Source: JBEKYH01 sp049511115
GTDB taxonomy: Bacteria; Planctomycetota; Phycisphaerae; Tepidisphaerales; Tepidisphaeraceae
DNA length: 22,044 nt
Assembly: GCA_049511115.1 (NCBI GenBank)
Contig: JBEKYH010000031.1
Coordinates: forward strand, 1 to 22,044
Direction: 5' to 3'
Below, in pieces: positions 8,387 through 15,646 of this stretch. Numbering within the stretch: position 1 is the first letter of the stretch; each line of letters opens with the position of its first letter. Position numbers and translations under genes: made by a program. Under the pieces are notes generated by a model. The model saw only the letters and a program-made list of their open reading frames with translations. It did no database searches and was not told the origin of the DNA.

Positions 8387-8573
8387 TTGCTAGCCACGAG
8401 AGCCGAATCCAACGGTACGGCTTGGCTAGCCCCTTCCCGTTCTTTTTCAGGATGCCAGCTCGAATAAGGAAGGCCCGCGCCGCCCTTTTGCTCCTCATGG
8501 CCTTTTTGAAGGCGCGGTCCATCGCCTTCTGGTTATCCTTGACGATCTGATCGACGACCAACATCAGAGACAT
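8289..8573 (-). CDS. Small basic protein with possible read-through extension
   Basis: The frame encodes 94 aa. The first 54 residues look genuine: an amphipathic basic helix (KDNQKAMDRAFKKAMRSKRA) followed by ARAFLIRAGILKKNGKGLAK and PYR. I recall small uncharacterised proteins with this 'SK.AA.AFL.RAGI....G.LAKPYR' pattern, which usually end near PYR. Here the next codon is TGG (8409-8411), one base from TGA. The frame runs on for 40 dissimilar residues through the kinase 3' end. ATG 8573 lies 10 bases after the transglutaminase stop, with ggggggt as a possible ribosome-binding site, so the two are probably co-transcribed. The function is unknown. The C-terminal part may not matter. Confidence 0.5.
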   Translation of the reverse strand: MSLMLVVDQIVKDNQKAMDRAFKKAMRSKRAARAFLIRAGILKKNGKGLAKPYRWIRLSWLAITALAPPLARRFSCSPRTDSKPPPSIPQVQPV

Positions 8574-8583
8574 TAAGACCCCC

Positions 8584-9390
8584 CTACTTCACCTCATCCG
8601 TCCAAACTGTGAACTTCTCCAGCACATGCGGCCCGAAAGACGTTGCCAACGCGACATCAACGGCATCCCGTCCGTAGCCCATGAGCACGCGCCCTATTCT
8701 CGGCTCATTGTGCCGGGCGTCGAGCGTCCACCAGCGGCCGCCCATGTAGACCTCGAACCAGGCGGAGAAATCCATGGCGAGGGGCACGGCGGGGACGCCG
8801 ATGTCGCCCAGGTAGCCGGTGGCGTAGCGAGCGGGGATGTTCAGTGCCCTCAGGAACGTGATGGAGAGGTGCATGAAATCGCGGCAGACGCCCTTCCGCT
8901 CCTGGAAAACGTCCCAGGCGGTTTTGGTCGCTCGGGCGTATTGGTAGCCGAATTCGACGTTAAGGTGAGCCCAATCACAGACGGCCTGCACGCGGCCCCA
9001 GCCAGGGGGGATGTGGCCAAAGAGCTTCCACGCGACATCCGTCAGGCGGTCTACCTCGCAATAACGGCTGGAATGGAGGAAAGTCAGCACCTCCGGGGGC
9101 AGTTCGGTGATGTGGTGCTGGACGGCCCCCAGGCCGACGGGTTCATGCTGGCCGGAATCGCGGACGATGTTGTCATAATAGAAGCGGAACTTGCCTGCGG
9201 GGGCAAGGACGCGGCCGCAACGGTTGCCAAAGGAATCGATGAAGAGATTCACCGGGACCATCGGGGAAACGTCGAGATATTCGGGTTTTTCCAGGTCTTT
9301 TGTCCGCTCCGGGCGGACAGAAAGCACTAACAGCACGGGAGTAGGCTGCGGAAACTGAAAGATGAGTTCATAGCCGATGCGAATACGCAT
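8584..9390 (-). CDS. Transglutaminase-like family protein
   Basis: This 268-aa protein belongs to the transglutaminase-like (papain-fold) superfamily, COG1305 type. An N-terminal beta-rich region (1-95, bacterial transglutaminase N-terminal type) precedes the core. The catalytic cysteine is C169 in ERKGVCRDFMHL, which aligns with the family 'GvCrd.a.l' motif. NIPARYATGYLG follows, then DFSAWFEVYMGGRWWTLDAR. The Asp is D224. In the position where many members have the catalytic His (HAWfEv), this protein has Ser209, although H227 follows at once in DARHN. No signal peptide is visible, so it is probably cytoplasmic. Such proteins may be peptidases or amidases. ATG 9390 has agga nine bases upstream. 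The substrate is unknown. Confidence 0.85.
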   Translation of the reverse strand: MRIRIGYELIFQFPQPTPVLLVLSVRPERTKDLEKPEYLDVSPMVPVNLFIDSFGNRCGRVLAPAGKFRFYYDNIVRDSGQHEPVGLGAVQHHITELPPEVLTFLHSSRYCEVDRLTDVAWKLFGHIPPGWGRVQAVCDWAHLNVEFGYQYARATKTAWDVFQERKGVCRDFMHLSITFLRALNIPARYATGYLGDIGVPAVPLAMDFSAWFEVYMGGRWWTLDARHNEPRIGRVLMGYGRDAVDVALATSFGPHVLEKFTVWTDEVK

Positions 9391-9585
9391 TAGGTGTCCT
9401 GACGAGGCGGATGCCGAAGTATGTGTTGTTTTAAGTTGCTCATACGCTGGGCCAACGCTAGTCGAGGGAACGTAGCGCGGTCAACTAAGGTCAAAGCTGA
9501 TGTGGGTCAGGAAATACAGTGGTTATGTGCGAAGGCAAGGAAATGCGGGTTGGCTTCCCACAGCAAATCCGCACAATTTTTGCCC

Positions 9586-9614
9586 TTTCGCCGCGTTGTA
9601 GAGTGGGATATAAT
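9586..9614 (+). promoter_or_regulatory. Probable promoter of the secretin-like protein gene
   Basis: TATAAT at 9609-9614 is a perfect -10 box in a GC-rich setting. The -35 at 9586-9591 (tttcgc, 17-base spacer) is weak. Transcription would start near 9621, giving a leader of about 20 bases that carries the AGGAG ribosome-binding site at 9633-9637. The divergent gap 9391-9608 upstream holds no gene that I can support. Confidence 0.5.
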
Positions 9615-9642
9615 CCGTGGGAAGTCCTTTACAGGAGTCGCT

Positions 9643-10440
9643 ATGCGTAACGGCGCGATTTTTGCGGGCTCGGTCGTATTGGGCGTGCTGCTTCTCGCCT
9701 CCCCTGCCACGTTCAGCCAATCCAGGACGCGGTCGCACACCGGGGGAGACGTCCTCGACAGCGTACAACCGGATTTGAAATTCACAGATGTGACGCTTTC
9801 CGATGCCATCGACTTCCTGCGCGATACGACGCAGGAGAATATCGTGGTCGACTGGAAGAGCCTGGAATCGGTAAACATTGACAAAAACACGCTCATCAAC
9901 GTGCGGTTGCGCGATGTGACCCTGCGCAAGGCGCTGCAAGTGATCCTTTCCGAAGCCAGCACCGGCGACGTGCTGACGTTCTTTGTTCAAGACAACGTGT
10001 TGCAGATCACCACGCAAGCCAAGGCCGACACGATCCTGTTTACGCAGGTGTACGATGTGCGCGATCTGATGGTGACCAACCCGCAGTTCAGCCCGCAGGA
10101 TGTGCAGAACGTGCTCAGCAGCCTGGGCAGCGGCGGCGGTGGGAGCCAGACGTATGGCAGCAGCACGGGCGGCGTTGGCGGTGCGACGGGCGGGGGTGGG
10201 AGCCAGTCGTTCAGCAGCAGTTCCAGCAGCGCCTTCAGCAGCGGAAGTAGCCGTACGCAAAACAACACCAACACCGATGCTACGACGGGCGCGAGCCTGG
10301 TGAAACTAATCACCGACACGATCCGGCCGGAGATTTGGAAGCAAAACGGCGGGAATTCGACGATCACATTCTTCCAGGGAAATCTCATCGTGACGGCGCC
10401 GCTCTCCGTGCAGGAGGCGATTGGCGGACCGGTTGATTAA
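9643..10440 (+). CDS. Exported protein with secretin/TonB short N-terminal-like domain
   Basis: This 265-aa protein has a signal peptide (MRNGAIFAGSVVLGVLLLAS, cleavage near FSQS). A region at about 40-130 resembles the N0/STN fold of secretins and TonB receptors: LKFTDVTLSDAIDFLRDTTQ, INVRLRDVTLRKALQVILSE, then VLTFFVQDNVLQITT. A Gly/Ser-rich linker (about 162-217) follows. The C-terminal piece (about 218-265) has TIRPEIWKQNGGNSTITFFQ and NLIVTAPLSVQEAIGGPVD, like the ridge of a secretin N1 domain. No secretin pore domain is present. AGGAG five bases before ATG 9643 and a promoter just upstream fix the start. It is probably a periplasmic adaptor or an orphan relative of type II secretion components. 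The fold assignment is by pattern only. Confidence 0.7.
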   Translation: MRNGAIFAGSVVLGVLLLASPATFSQSRTRSHTGGDVLDSVQPDLKFTDVTLSDAIDFLRDTTQENIVVDWKSLESVNIDKNTLINVRLRDVTLRKALQVILSEASTGDVLTFFVQDNVLQITTQAKADTILFTQVYDVRDLMVTNPQFSPQDVQNVLSSLGSGGGGSQTYGSSTGGVGGATGGGGSQSFSSSSSSAFSSGSSRTQNNTNTDATTGASLVKLITDTIRPEIWKQNGGNSTITFFQGNLIVTAPLSVQEAIGGPVD

Positions 10441-10501
10441 CCGATTTGCCCTCCGCTGGTCGCCGCGTGCCCGGCCGCGTTGATACTTGTCTTTGGATTC
10501 C

Positions 10502-11314
10502 ATGTCTTATGATTTAGGCATTATCGGCGCCGGCAATATGGCCGAGGCGATAGTGCGCGGGATCGTGAAGGCGCGGATCATCGCGCCCCAGCGAATCATT
10601 GTTGCCGATGTTTCGCCGCAGCGGCGGGAACTGTTTCAATCAGAACTGAAGACGGCGGCGGTTGACGACAACACGGCGGCCGCGCGCGACTGCCGGGTGC
10701 TGCTGCTAAGCGTTAAACCGCAGCAGATGGCCGCGGCGCTGGCGAGCTTTTCGGCGGCGCTGTCGCCGAACACGCTGATCCTCTCCATCGCGGCGGCAAT
10801 TAGCACGCGCTGTATCGAGAAAACGCTGGGAGGGGATAAGCCTTGGCGCGTGGTGCGGGCGATGCCGAATACGCCGATGCTGGTGGGAGAGGGATTGGCG
10901 GCGATTTGTCCGGGGACCCACGCGACGGCGGCGGATATGGCGGAGGCGCGGCGGATCTTTTCATCGGCGGCGGAGGTCATCGAAACCACCGAAGACAAAA
11001 TGGATGCGGTGACGGCGGTGAGCGGGTCGGGTCCGGCCTACTTTTTTTATCTGACGGAGCAGATGATCAAGGCCGCCGTCGAACTAGGGATTCCACCCGC
11101 CCAAGCAGCGCGCATGGCGGCGAAAACCGCGCTGGGTGCGGCGCGAATGCTGGTCGAATCCGATCAATCGCCGGGAGAATTGCGGCGCAAAGTAACCAGC
11201 CCCGGCGGGACAACCGAAGCGGCCATCGCGCATCTGGATAAGAGCGGATGGCCCGCGGCGACGGTGGAGGCTGTCAAGGCAGCGGCGCGGCGCAGCGGGG
11301 AATTGGGACGGTAG
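10502..11314 (+). CDS. proC: Pyrroline-5-carboxylate reductase
   Basis: ProC catalyses the last step of proline synthesis, the NAD(P)H-dependent reduction of 1-pyrroline-5-carboxylate to proline. The 270-aa product opens with the Rossmann motif LGIIGAGNMAEAIVRGI. It contains VVRAMPNTPMLVGEG, and its C-terminal dimerisation domain carries the signature VSGSGPAYFFYLTEQMIKAA, then KTALGAARML and SPGGTTEAAI. The length is normal and no key motif is missing. ATG 10502 is preferred to the in-frame TTG 10487 because the Rossmann motif usually begins a few residues after the start. It follows the secretin-like gene by 61 bases on the same strand and ends just before a long inverted repeat. Confidence 0.96.
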   Translation: MSYDLGIIGAGNMAEAIVRGIVKARIIAPQRIIVADVSPQRRELFQSELKTAAVDDNTAAARDCRVLLLSVKPQQMAAALASFSAALSPNTLILSIAAAISTRCIEKTLGGDKPWRVVRAMPNTPMLVGEGLAAICPGTHATAADMAEARRIFSSAAEVIETTEDKMDAVTAVSGSGPAYFFYLTEQMIKAAVELGIPPAQAARMAAKTALGAARMLVESDQSPGELRRKVTSPGGTTEAAIAHLDKSGWPAATVEAVKAAARRSGELGR

Positions 11315-11350
11315 GATCGCTTGCGATTGAACGCCGGTCGTCAATTCCTG

Positions 11351-11463
11351 AAGAGGAATGAACGCTGAGGCGCAGAGGCGCTGAGGAAGAAAAGGCGGAG
11401 GAATTCATTTTAATTTAACTCCTCGTCTTTCCTACCTCGGCGCCTCTGCGCCTCAGCGTTCAT
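11351..11463. repeat. Long inverted repeat, copy 1 (between convergent genes)
   Basis: The left arm (11351-11407) contains aatgaacgctgaggcgcaga and ggcgctgaggaagaaaa. The right arm (about 11417-11463) is its imperfect reverse complement, ending cgcctctgcgcctcagcgtt cat. The AT-rich centre is about 10 bases. A second copy is at 18876-19008, and the two left arms match at 56 of 57 positions. It lies between proC (+) and the DUF456 gene (-), so its RNA hairpin could end transcription from both sides. No open reading frame is inside. Confidence 0.9.
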
Positions 11464-11488
11464 TTTCCTTCATTCGTTTTCAAAGAGA

Positions 11489-12001
11489 TCACGGCCAAGC
11501 CATCACGATGATGATGAGGATCATCACGCCCCCCACCACCAGCTTCGCGGCATAGGTGGCCAGCTTTCCCTTCGCGGCGGCCATCCCGACGCCCAGGGCC
11601 TGGCCCGGGGAGCGGGTGCCGGTGAATTCGCCGATGGCGGCGCCGAAGAAGACGCCCAGGCAGATGCCGATGATCGTCGAGAGGATGGGGATGAGGAGAA
11701 TCGTGGAGGCGAGGATGCCGCCAAGAAACCCGCCGATGATGCCGCCGATGACTGCGCGGCCGCTGCCGCCGGCGCGGCGCATGGCGAGTTTGCTCCAGGC
11801 CATATCGACGATGTCGGCGACGAGGGTCACGGAAAAAAGGAAAAGGAGCGAGCGGCCGCCGAGGTAGCGCTCGTGGGTGACAAGGGCGTAGATTCCACTC
11901 GCGGCGGTCATGAGCCACAGGCCCGGGAGGGCCAATGCCAAAAGCAGCAGGCCGGCGAATGAGGCGGCGATCAGAAGCAGATAGCAAAGCCAGGCAATCA
12001 T
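11489..12001 (-). CDS. DUF456 family membrane protein
   Basis: This 170-aa, very hydrophobic protein matches the DUF456 layout. Two membrane helices lie in residues 3-40 (ALPGLWLMTAASGIYALVTH between and after them) and a third at about 52-70. A Gly-rich membrane stretch follows at 83-125 (GRAVIGGIIGGFLGGI, then ICLGVFFGAAIGEFTG), and a last helix lies at about 152-168. The Gly-rich hairpins resemble glycine-zipper segments. The function of the family is unknown. It begins 17 bases after the purN stop on the same strand, so it probably forms the end of an ileS-purN-DUF456 unit. Its stop is 25 bases from the long inverted repeat. Confidence 0.88.
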   Translation of the reverse strand: MIAWLCYLLLIAASFAGLLLLALALPGLWLMTAASGIYALVTHERYLGGRSLLFLFSVTLVADIVDMAWSKLAMRRAGGSGRAVIGGIIGGFLGGILASTILLIPILSTIIGICLGVFFGAAIGEFTGTRSPGQALGVGMAAAKGKLATYAAKLVVGGVMILIIIVMAWP

Positions 12002-12018
12002 GCGCGTGTTCTTGGGGG

Positions 12019-12651
12019 TTAGGCGTGTGATGGACCGGCTACGCGAACGCGGCGATTCACGATGGAAAGCCGGCCCTGCTGAAAGAGGCGGATCGCCTGA
12101 GGGTAGGCGATCTTTTCCTGCTCAAAGACGCGATGGGCAAGTGATTGCGGCGTGTCGTCTTCCTCCACGGGGCAGGTGCGCTGGAGGATGATCGGGCCGT
12201 TATCGTATTCTTCGTCGACAAAATGCACGGTACAGCCGCTGATTTTGCAACCCTGAGCGAGCACCGCCTGATGGACGTGGCTTCCGTACATGCCGCGCCC
12301 GCCGAAACTGGGGAGGAGGGCGGGATGGATGTTGATGATGCGGCCGGCGAATTGCGGCGGGATTTCGAGGAAGCTGAGCCAGCCGGCGAGGCAGATGAGA
12401 TCGACGCCGGCGCAGTGGGCGAAGACGTCGCGGCTGAAAGCGGGGATGTCCGCGTATTTGCGGCGCTCCACGACGACGGATTTGAGGCCGGCTTTGGCGG
12501 CGCGCTCCAGGCCAAGCAGACCCGGGCGCGACGCGACGACGACGGCGATTTGCGCGTCCAGTCGCTTGGCCGTTATCTCGTCGATGAGATTTTGCAGCGT
12601 CGTGCCGGAGCCGCTGATGAGGACGGCGAGTTTGATGGGGGAGATGGGCAT
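12019..12651 (-). CDS. purN: Phosphoribosylglycinamide formyltransferase
   Basis: PurN transfers a formyl group from 10-formyltetrahydrofolate to GAR in de novo purine synthesis. The 210-aa product has the phosphate-binding loop VLISGSGTTLQNLID (10-24), the catalytic Asn107 and His109 in INIHPALLPSFGG, and the catalytic Asp150 in VDEEYDNGPIILQ. LICLAGWLSFL is also typical. Everything needed for activity is present and the length is normal. ATG 12651 lies 16 bases after the ileS stop; the ribosome-binding site is poor, so coupling to ileS translation is plausible. The C-terminal NRRVRVAGPSHA tail is unremarkable. Confidence 0.96.
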   Translation of the reverse strand: MPISPIKLAVLISGSGTTLQNLIDEITAKRLDAQIAVVVASRPGLLGLERAAKAGLKSVVVERRKYADIPAFSRDVFAHCAGVDLICLAGWLSFLEIPPQFAGRIINIHPALLPSFGGRGMYGSHVHQAVLAQGCKISGCTVHFVDEEYDNGPIILQRTCPVEEDDTPQSLAHRVFEQEKIAYPQAIRLFQQGRLSIVNRRVRVAGPSHA

Positions 12652-12667
12652 GGTGATTGCGAAGCGG

Positions 12668-15505
12668 CTATCTCCCCTTCACCACCGCCGCGTCTCGGGC
12701 GGACAAATCGGGGAAATCCTTGTCGCTTCCCACGTCCGGGCGGCGCTTCCAGCTTCGGGCGCAGGCCGGGTAATCCTGACGGCGGTCGATCACCGTCACG
12801 CTTGGTTCGGAGCCATCCTTCGCGTGGGCCCAGGAATGGAAGCCGGCGCCGACGATGTCTTCCAAATCCGCGCCGTAAGCGGATAGGCGCTGGCGCAGAT
12901 CGGCGTCGGCGACGTGATAGATAACCTCCGCATCCAATGCCTTATTCATGCCGGCGTCTTTTTTCAGTTTGTCAAGTTGTGCCAGAGCCGCATCGCGCAG
13001 GGAGATTAGGGTTTTCCATTCCGACTGCTGAGCTTCAGAAATGCTCTGGCCCGATGGTTTTGGCAACAGCCCCAAATGCACGCTCGCTTCTTCGCCAGCA
13101 GGTTTCGCGGAGACGTGCTCCCATGCCTCATCGGCGGTGAAGACGATCATGGGAGCGAGAAGTTTGCACAGGGCGACGGCCATCTGGCGCATGACCGTCT
13201 GGCAGCGGCGGCGCTCTGGTGAATTCGTCGCGGCGCAATAGAGCCGGTCTTTCATCGCGTTGCCATACACGGCGCTGATCTGGACGGCGCAGAAATCGTA
13301 GAGCAGGCGGAAGGCGCGATGAAGCTGATACGCATCGTATGCGCCGGTGACATCAACGATCAGTTGATCCAACTCGGCCAGCACCCAGCCGTCCAAACTG
13401 TTTTGGGGAACGGCGACCGCGTCAACAGCGGGGTTGAAGTCGTAGAGGTTGCTCAATAGGTATCGCAGCGTATTGCGGATTTTGCGGTATTTGTCGCCGA
13501 ATTCCTGGATGACTTTGGGGCTGGTGGGGATGTCGCCCTGGTAATCGACCGAGCAGCACCAGAGGCGCAAAAGGTCGGCCCCGTGGCGGTCGATTTCCTG
13601 CGTCGCTGTGACGTATTCCTTGTCGCTCTTGCTGACCTTTTTTCCGTCGGGTTTGACGATGAAGCCGTGGGTGAGAACGCTTGTAAATGGAGGTTTACCG
13701 GTTGCGCCGAGGCAGTTAAGAAGGGATAATTGGAACCAGCCGCGGTGCTGGTCGCTGCCCTCGAGATACAAATCGGCAGGAAAGTACAGCTCGGGGCGCT
13801 GTCGCAAGACCGCCTGCCAGGAACTGCCGCTTTCAAACCAGACGTCAAAGATGTCTTTTTCCTTTCGCAGCGCGGCGGCCGAAAAATTGGGCGGATAGGT
13901 GAAATCCGGTCCCAGCAATTCCGCGGGCGAGTCGCTAAACCAGGCGTCCGATCCCTTCTCGGCGAAGCGCCGCGCGACGGCGCGCACCGACTGCGGCGTG
14001 AGGAGAGCCTCTCCCTTTTCGTTGTAGAACACCGGGATCGGCAGACCCCACGCCCGCTGGCGCGAGATGCACCAATCGGGGCGGGATTGCAACATTCCGC
14101 CGATGCGCTGGCGGCCCCAGTCGGGGACGAATTTGATTTCGCCGGCGCAGGCTTGGGTGGCGCGTTGGCGGAGTGTGTGATTCGGTCCACCTGTTTGCGA
14201 TGAAATGGGCTTATCCACATTGATGAACCACTGCTCGGTGGCGCGGAAGATGATCTTCGTCTTGCTTCGCCAATCGTGCGGGTAGCTGTGGACGTAATCT
14301 TCCTCGCGGAAGAGCAGGCCATCCGTTCTCAATCGCTCGGTGATAAGGGCATTTGCTTCCCAGACTTTTTTTCCTTGCAGCCAATCCGGTGCGGTCTGGT
14401 CGAATCGGCCGTTGGCGAGGACGGGACTGTAAACCTCCAGGCCCTCGCGGATGCCGGTTTCGTAGTCGTCCTCGCCGTGACCCGGGGCCGTGTGGACGAG
14501 GCCGGTGCCGTCAGTCGTGGTCACATAGTCAGCCGCAACAAGTCGGCCGCGCCGGTCGATGAAGGGGTGGCGATATTGCAATCCGGATTCGATGAGGTCG
14601 CGGCCTTTGATGGCGCTTCCGGGAGTCGCCTCGATTGAGCCAAAGACTTGCGCGGTCAAATCCTTGGCCAGCAGACCGATTCTTCGCACGCCATCTTTTT
14701 CAAACGACGAGAAGACGTATTCGACATCAGGGTGAATGGCGACGGCCAGATTCGCAGGCAAGGTCCAGGGCGTGGTCGTCCAGACCAGGAGCCGGATGGG
14801 GAGATTTTCCAGTCCGAACTTCAGGCGCACCGCTTGGGAGTCATCGAGCGGGAACTCCACATAAACGCTCTTGTCCGAAACATCCTGATATTCCAATTCC
14901 GCGTCTGCCAACGCCGTTTGATTCTCGATGGACCAAGGCACCGGCTTGAGTTTCTTATAAACCAGCCCCTGCTCGACAAACCGGGCCAAGACCTCGAGCG
15001 TCTGAGCCTCGTAATCCGGGCTCATCGTCTGGTACGGTTTAGACCATTGGCCCAGAATCCCCAGCCGCTGAAACTGCTCGCTCTGCACTTTCACGTATTT
15101 CTCGGCGTACTCGAAGCACTTTTGCCGCACTTGCGGCGTGGTCATTTCACGCAGCTTGGGGCCTAAATCCTGCTGGATTTTGTGCTCAATCGGCAGGCCG
15201 TGGCAGTCCCAGCCGGGGACATAGGGCGTTTGAAAGCCCTGCATGGTGCGGAACCGAATGAAGACGTCTTTCAGGGTCTTATTGATCACGTGCCCCATGT
15301 GGATGTCGCCGTTGGCAAACGGCGGCCCGTCGTGGAGAATCCATTTGGGCGAGCCTTGGCGTGCCTCCTGGATGCGGTCGTAAAGGCCCATTTCCCGCCA
15401 TTTGGCCAGGCGGAGCGGCTCGTTGGCGGTCAGCTTGGCCTCCATCGCAAACGCCGTCTGCGGCAGATTCAACGTCTCTTTGTAATTCTTCTTCTCAGTG
15501 GTCAT
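12668..15505 (-). CDS. ileS: Isoleucyl-tRNA synthetase
   Basis: This 945-aa class I synthetase charges tRNA-Ile. Visible elements: the N-terminal KETLNLPQTAFAMEAKL motif of bacterial IleS, the HIGH variant HMGH at 69-72 (GDIHMGHVINK), the PGWDCHGLPIEHKI motif, the CP1 editing region (WTTTPWTLPANLAV; TGLVHTAPGHGEDDYETG), and the KMSKS variant KVSKS at about 623-627 (GKKVSKSDKEYV). The helical anticodon-binding domain follows. ATG 15505 has agga nine bases upstream, and is preferred to the in-frame ATG 15532. The C-terminus keeps the frame of the usual zinc finger (ACARSWKRRPDVGSDKDF, then LSARDAAVV), but three of the four expected cysteines are replaced. It is followed closely by purN and the DUF456 gene. 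Confidence 0.96.
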   Translation of the reverse strand: MTTEKKNYKETLNLPQTAFAMEAKLTANEPLRLAKWREMGLYDRIQEARQGSPKWILHDGPPFANGDIHMGHVINKTLKDVFIRFRTMQGFQTPYVPGWDCHGLPIEHKIQQDLGPKLREMTTPQVRQKCFEYAEKYVKVQSEQFQRLGILGQWSKPYQTMSPDYEAQTLEVLARFVEQGLVYKKLKPVPWSIENQTALADAELEYQDVSDKSVYVEFPLDDSQAVRLKFGLENLPIRLLVWTTTPWTLPANLAVAIHPDVEYVFSSFEKDGVRRIGLLAKDLTAQVFGSIEATPGSAIKGRDLIESGLQYRHPFIDRRGRLVAADYVTTTDGTGLVHTAPGHGEDDYETGIREGLEVYSPVLANGRFDQTAPDWLQGKKVWEANALITERLRTDGLLFREEDYVHSYPHDWRSKTKIIFRATEQWFINVDKPISSQTGGPNHTLRQRATQACAGEIKFVPDWGRQRIGGMLQSRPDWCISRQRAWGLPIPVFYNEKGEALLTPQSVRAVARRFAEKGSDAWFSDSPAELLGPDFTYPPNFSAAALRKEKDIFDVWFESGSSWQAVLRQRPELYFPADLYLEGSDQHRGWFQLSLLNCLGATGKPPFTSVLTHGFIVKPDGKKVSKSDKEYVTATQEIDRHGADLLRLWCCSVDYQGDIPTSPKVIQEFGDKYRKIRNTLRYLLSNLYDFNPAVDAVAVPQNSLDGWVLAELDQLIVDVTGAYDAYQLHRAFRLLYDFCAVQISAVYGNAMKDRLYCAATNSPERRRCQTVMRQMAVALCKLLAPMIVFTADEAWEHVSAKPAGEEASVHLGLLPKPSGQSISEAQQSEWKTLISLRDAALAQLDKLKKDAGMNKALDAEVIYHVADADLRQRLSAYGADLEDIVGAGFHSWAHAKDGSEPSVTVIDRRQDYPACARSWKRRPDVGSDKDFPDLSARDAAVVKGR

Positions 15506-15608
15506 CGCCGATAATCCTATCGGATGGGGCATCTATATTACAGATCGGGCCGCACGCATGCCCCGTTTACATCCAGGCAGCATTCCTTATGATTCGTCAT
15601 CTAGGCGG

Positions 15609-15630
15609 CCGGGGGAGGTGAAGCCCCCGG
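15609..15630. repeat. Short GC-rich hairpin upstream of the glycosidase gene
   Basis: ccggggg (15609-15615) and cccccgg (15624-15630) pair around an 8-base loop, ending 16 bases before the ATG at 15647. It could mask the start region of the mRNA or be a dispersed palindrome. No other element was seen in 15506-15646. Confidence 0.55.
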
Positions 15631-15646
15631 GAATGGGTTTGGCAGC

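Noticed and set aside
9421..9642. Upstream extension of the secretin-like protein
   Set aside because: The frame is open, but a promoter, an AGGAG site and a signal peptide all point to ATG 9643.
12145..12924. 259-codon plus-strand frame across purN and the ileS end
   Set aside because: Antisense to two well-supported genes and without any recognisable domain.
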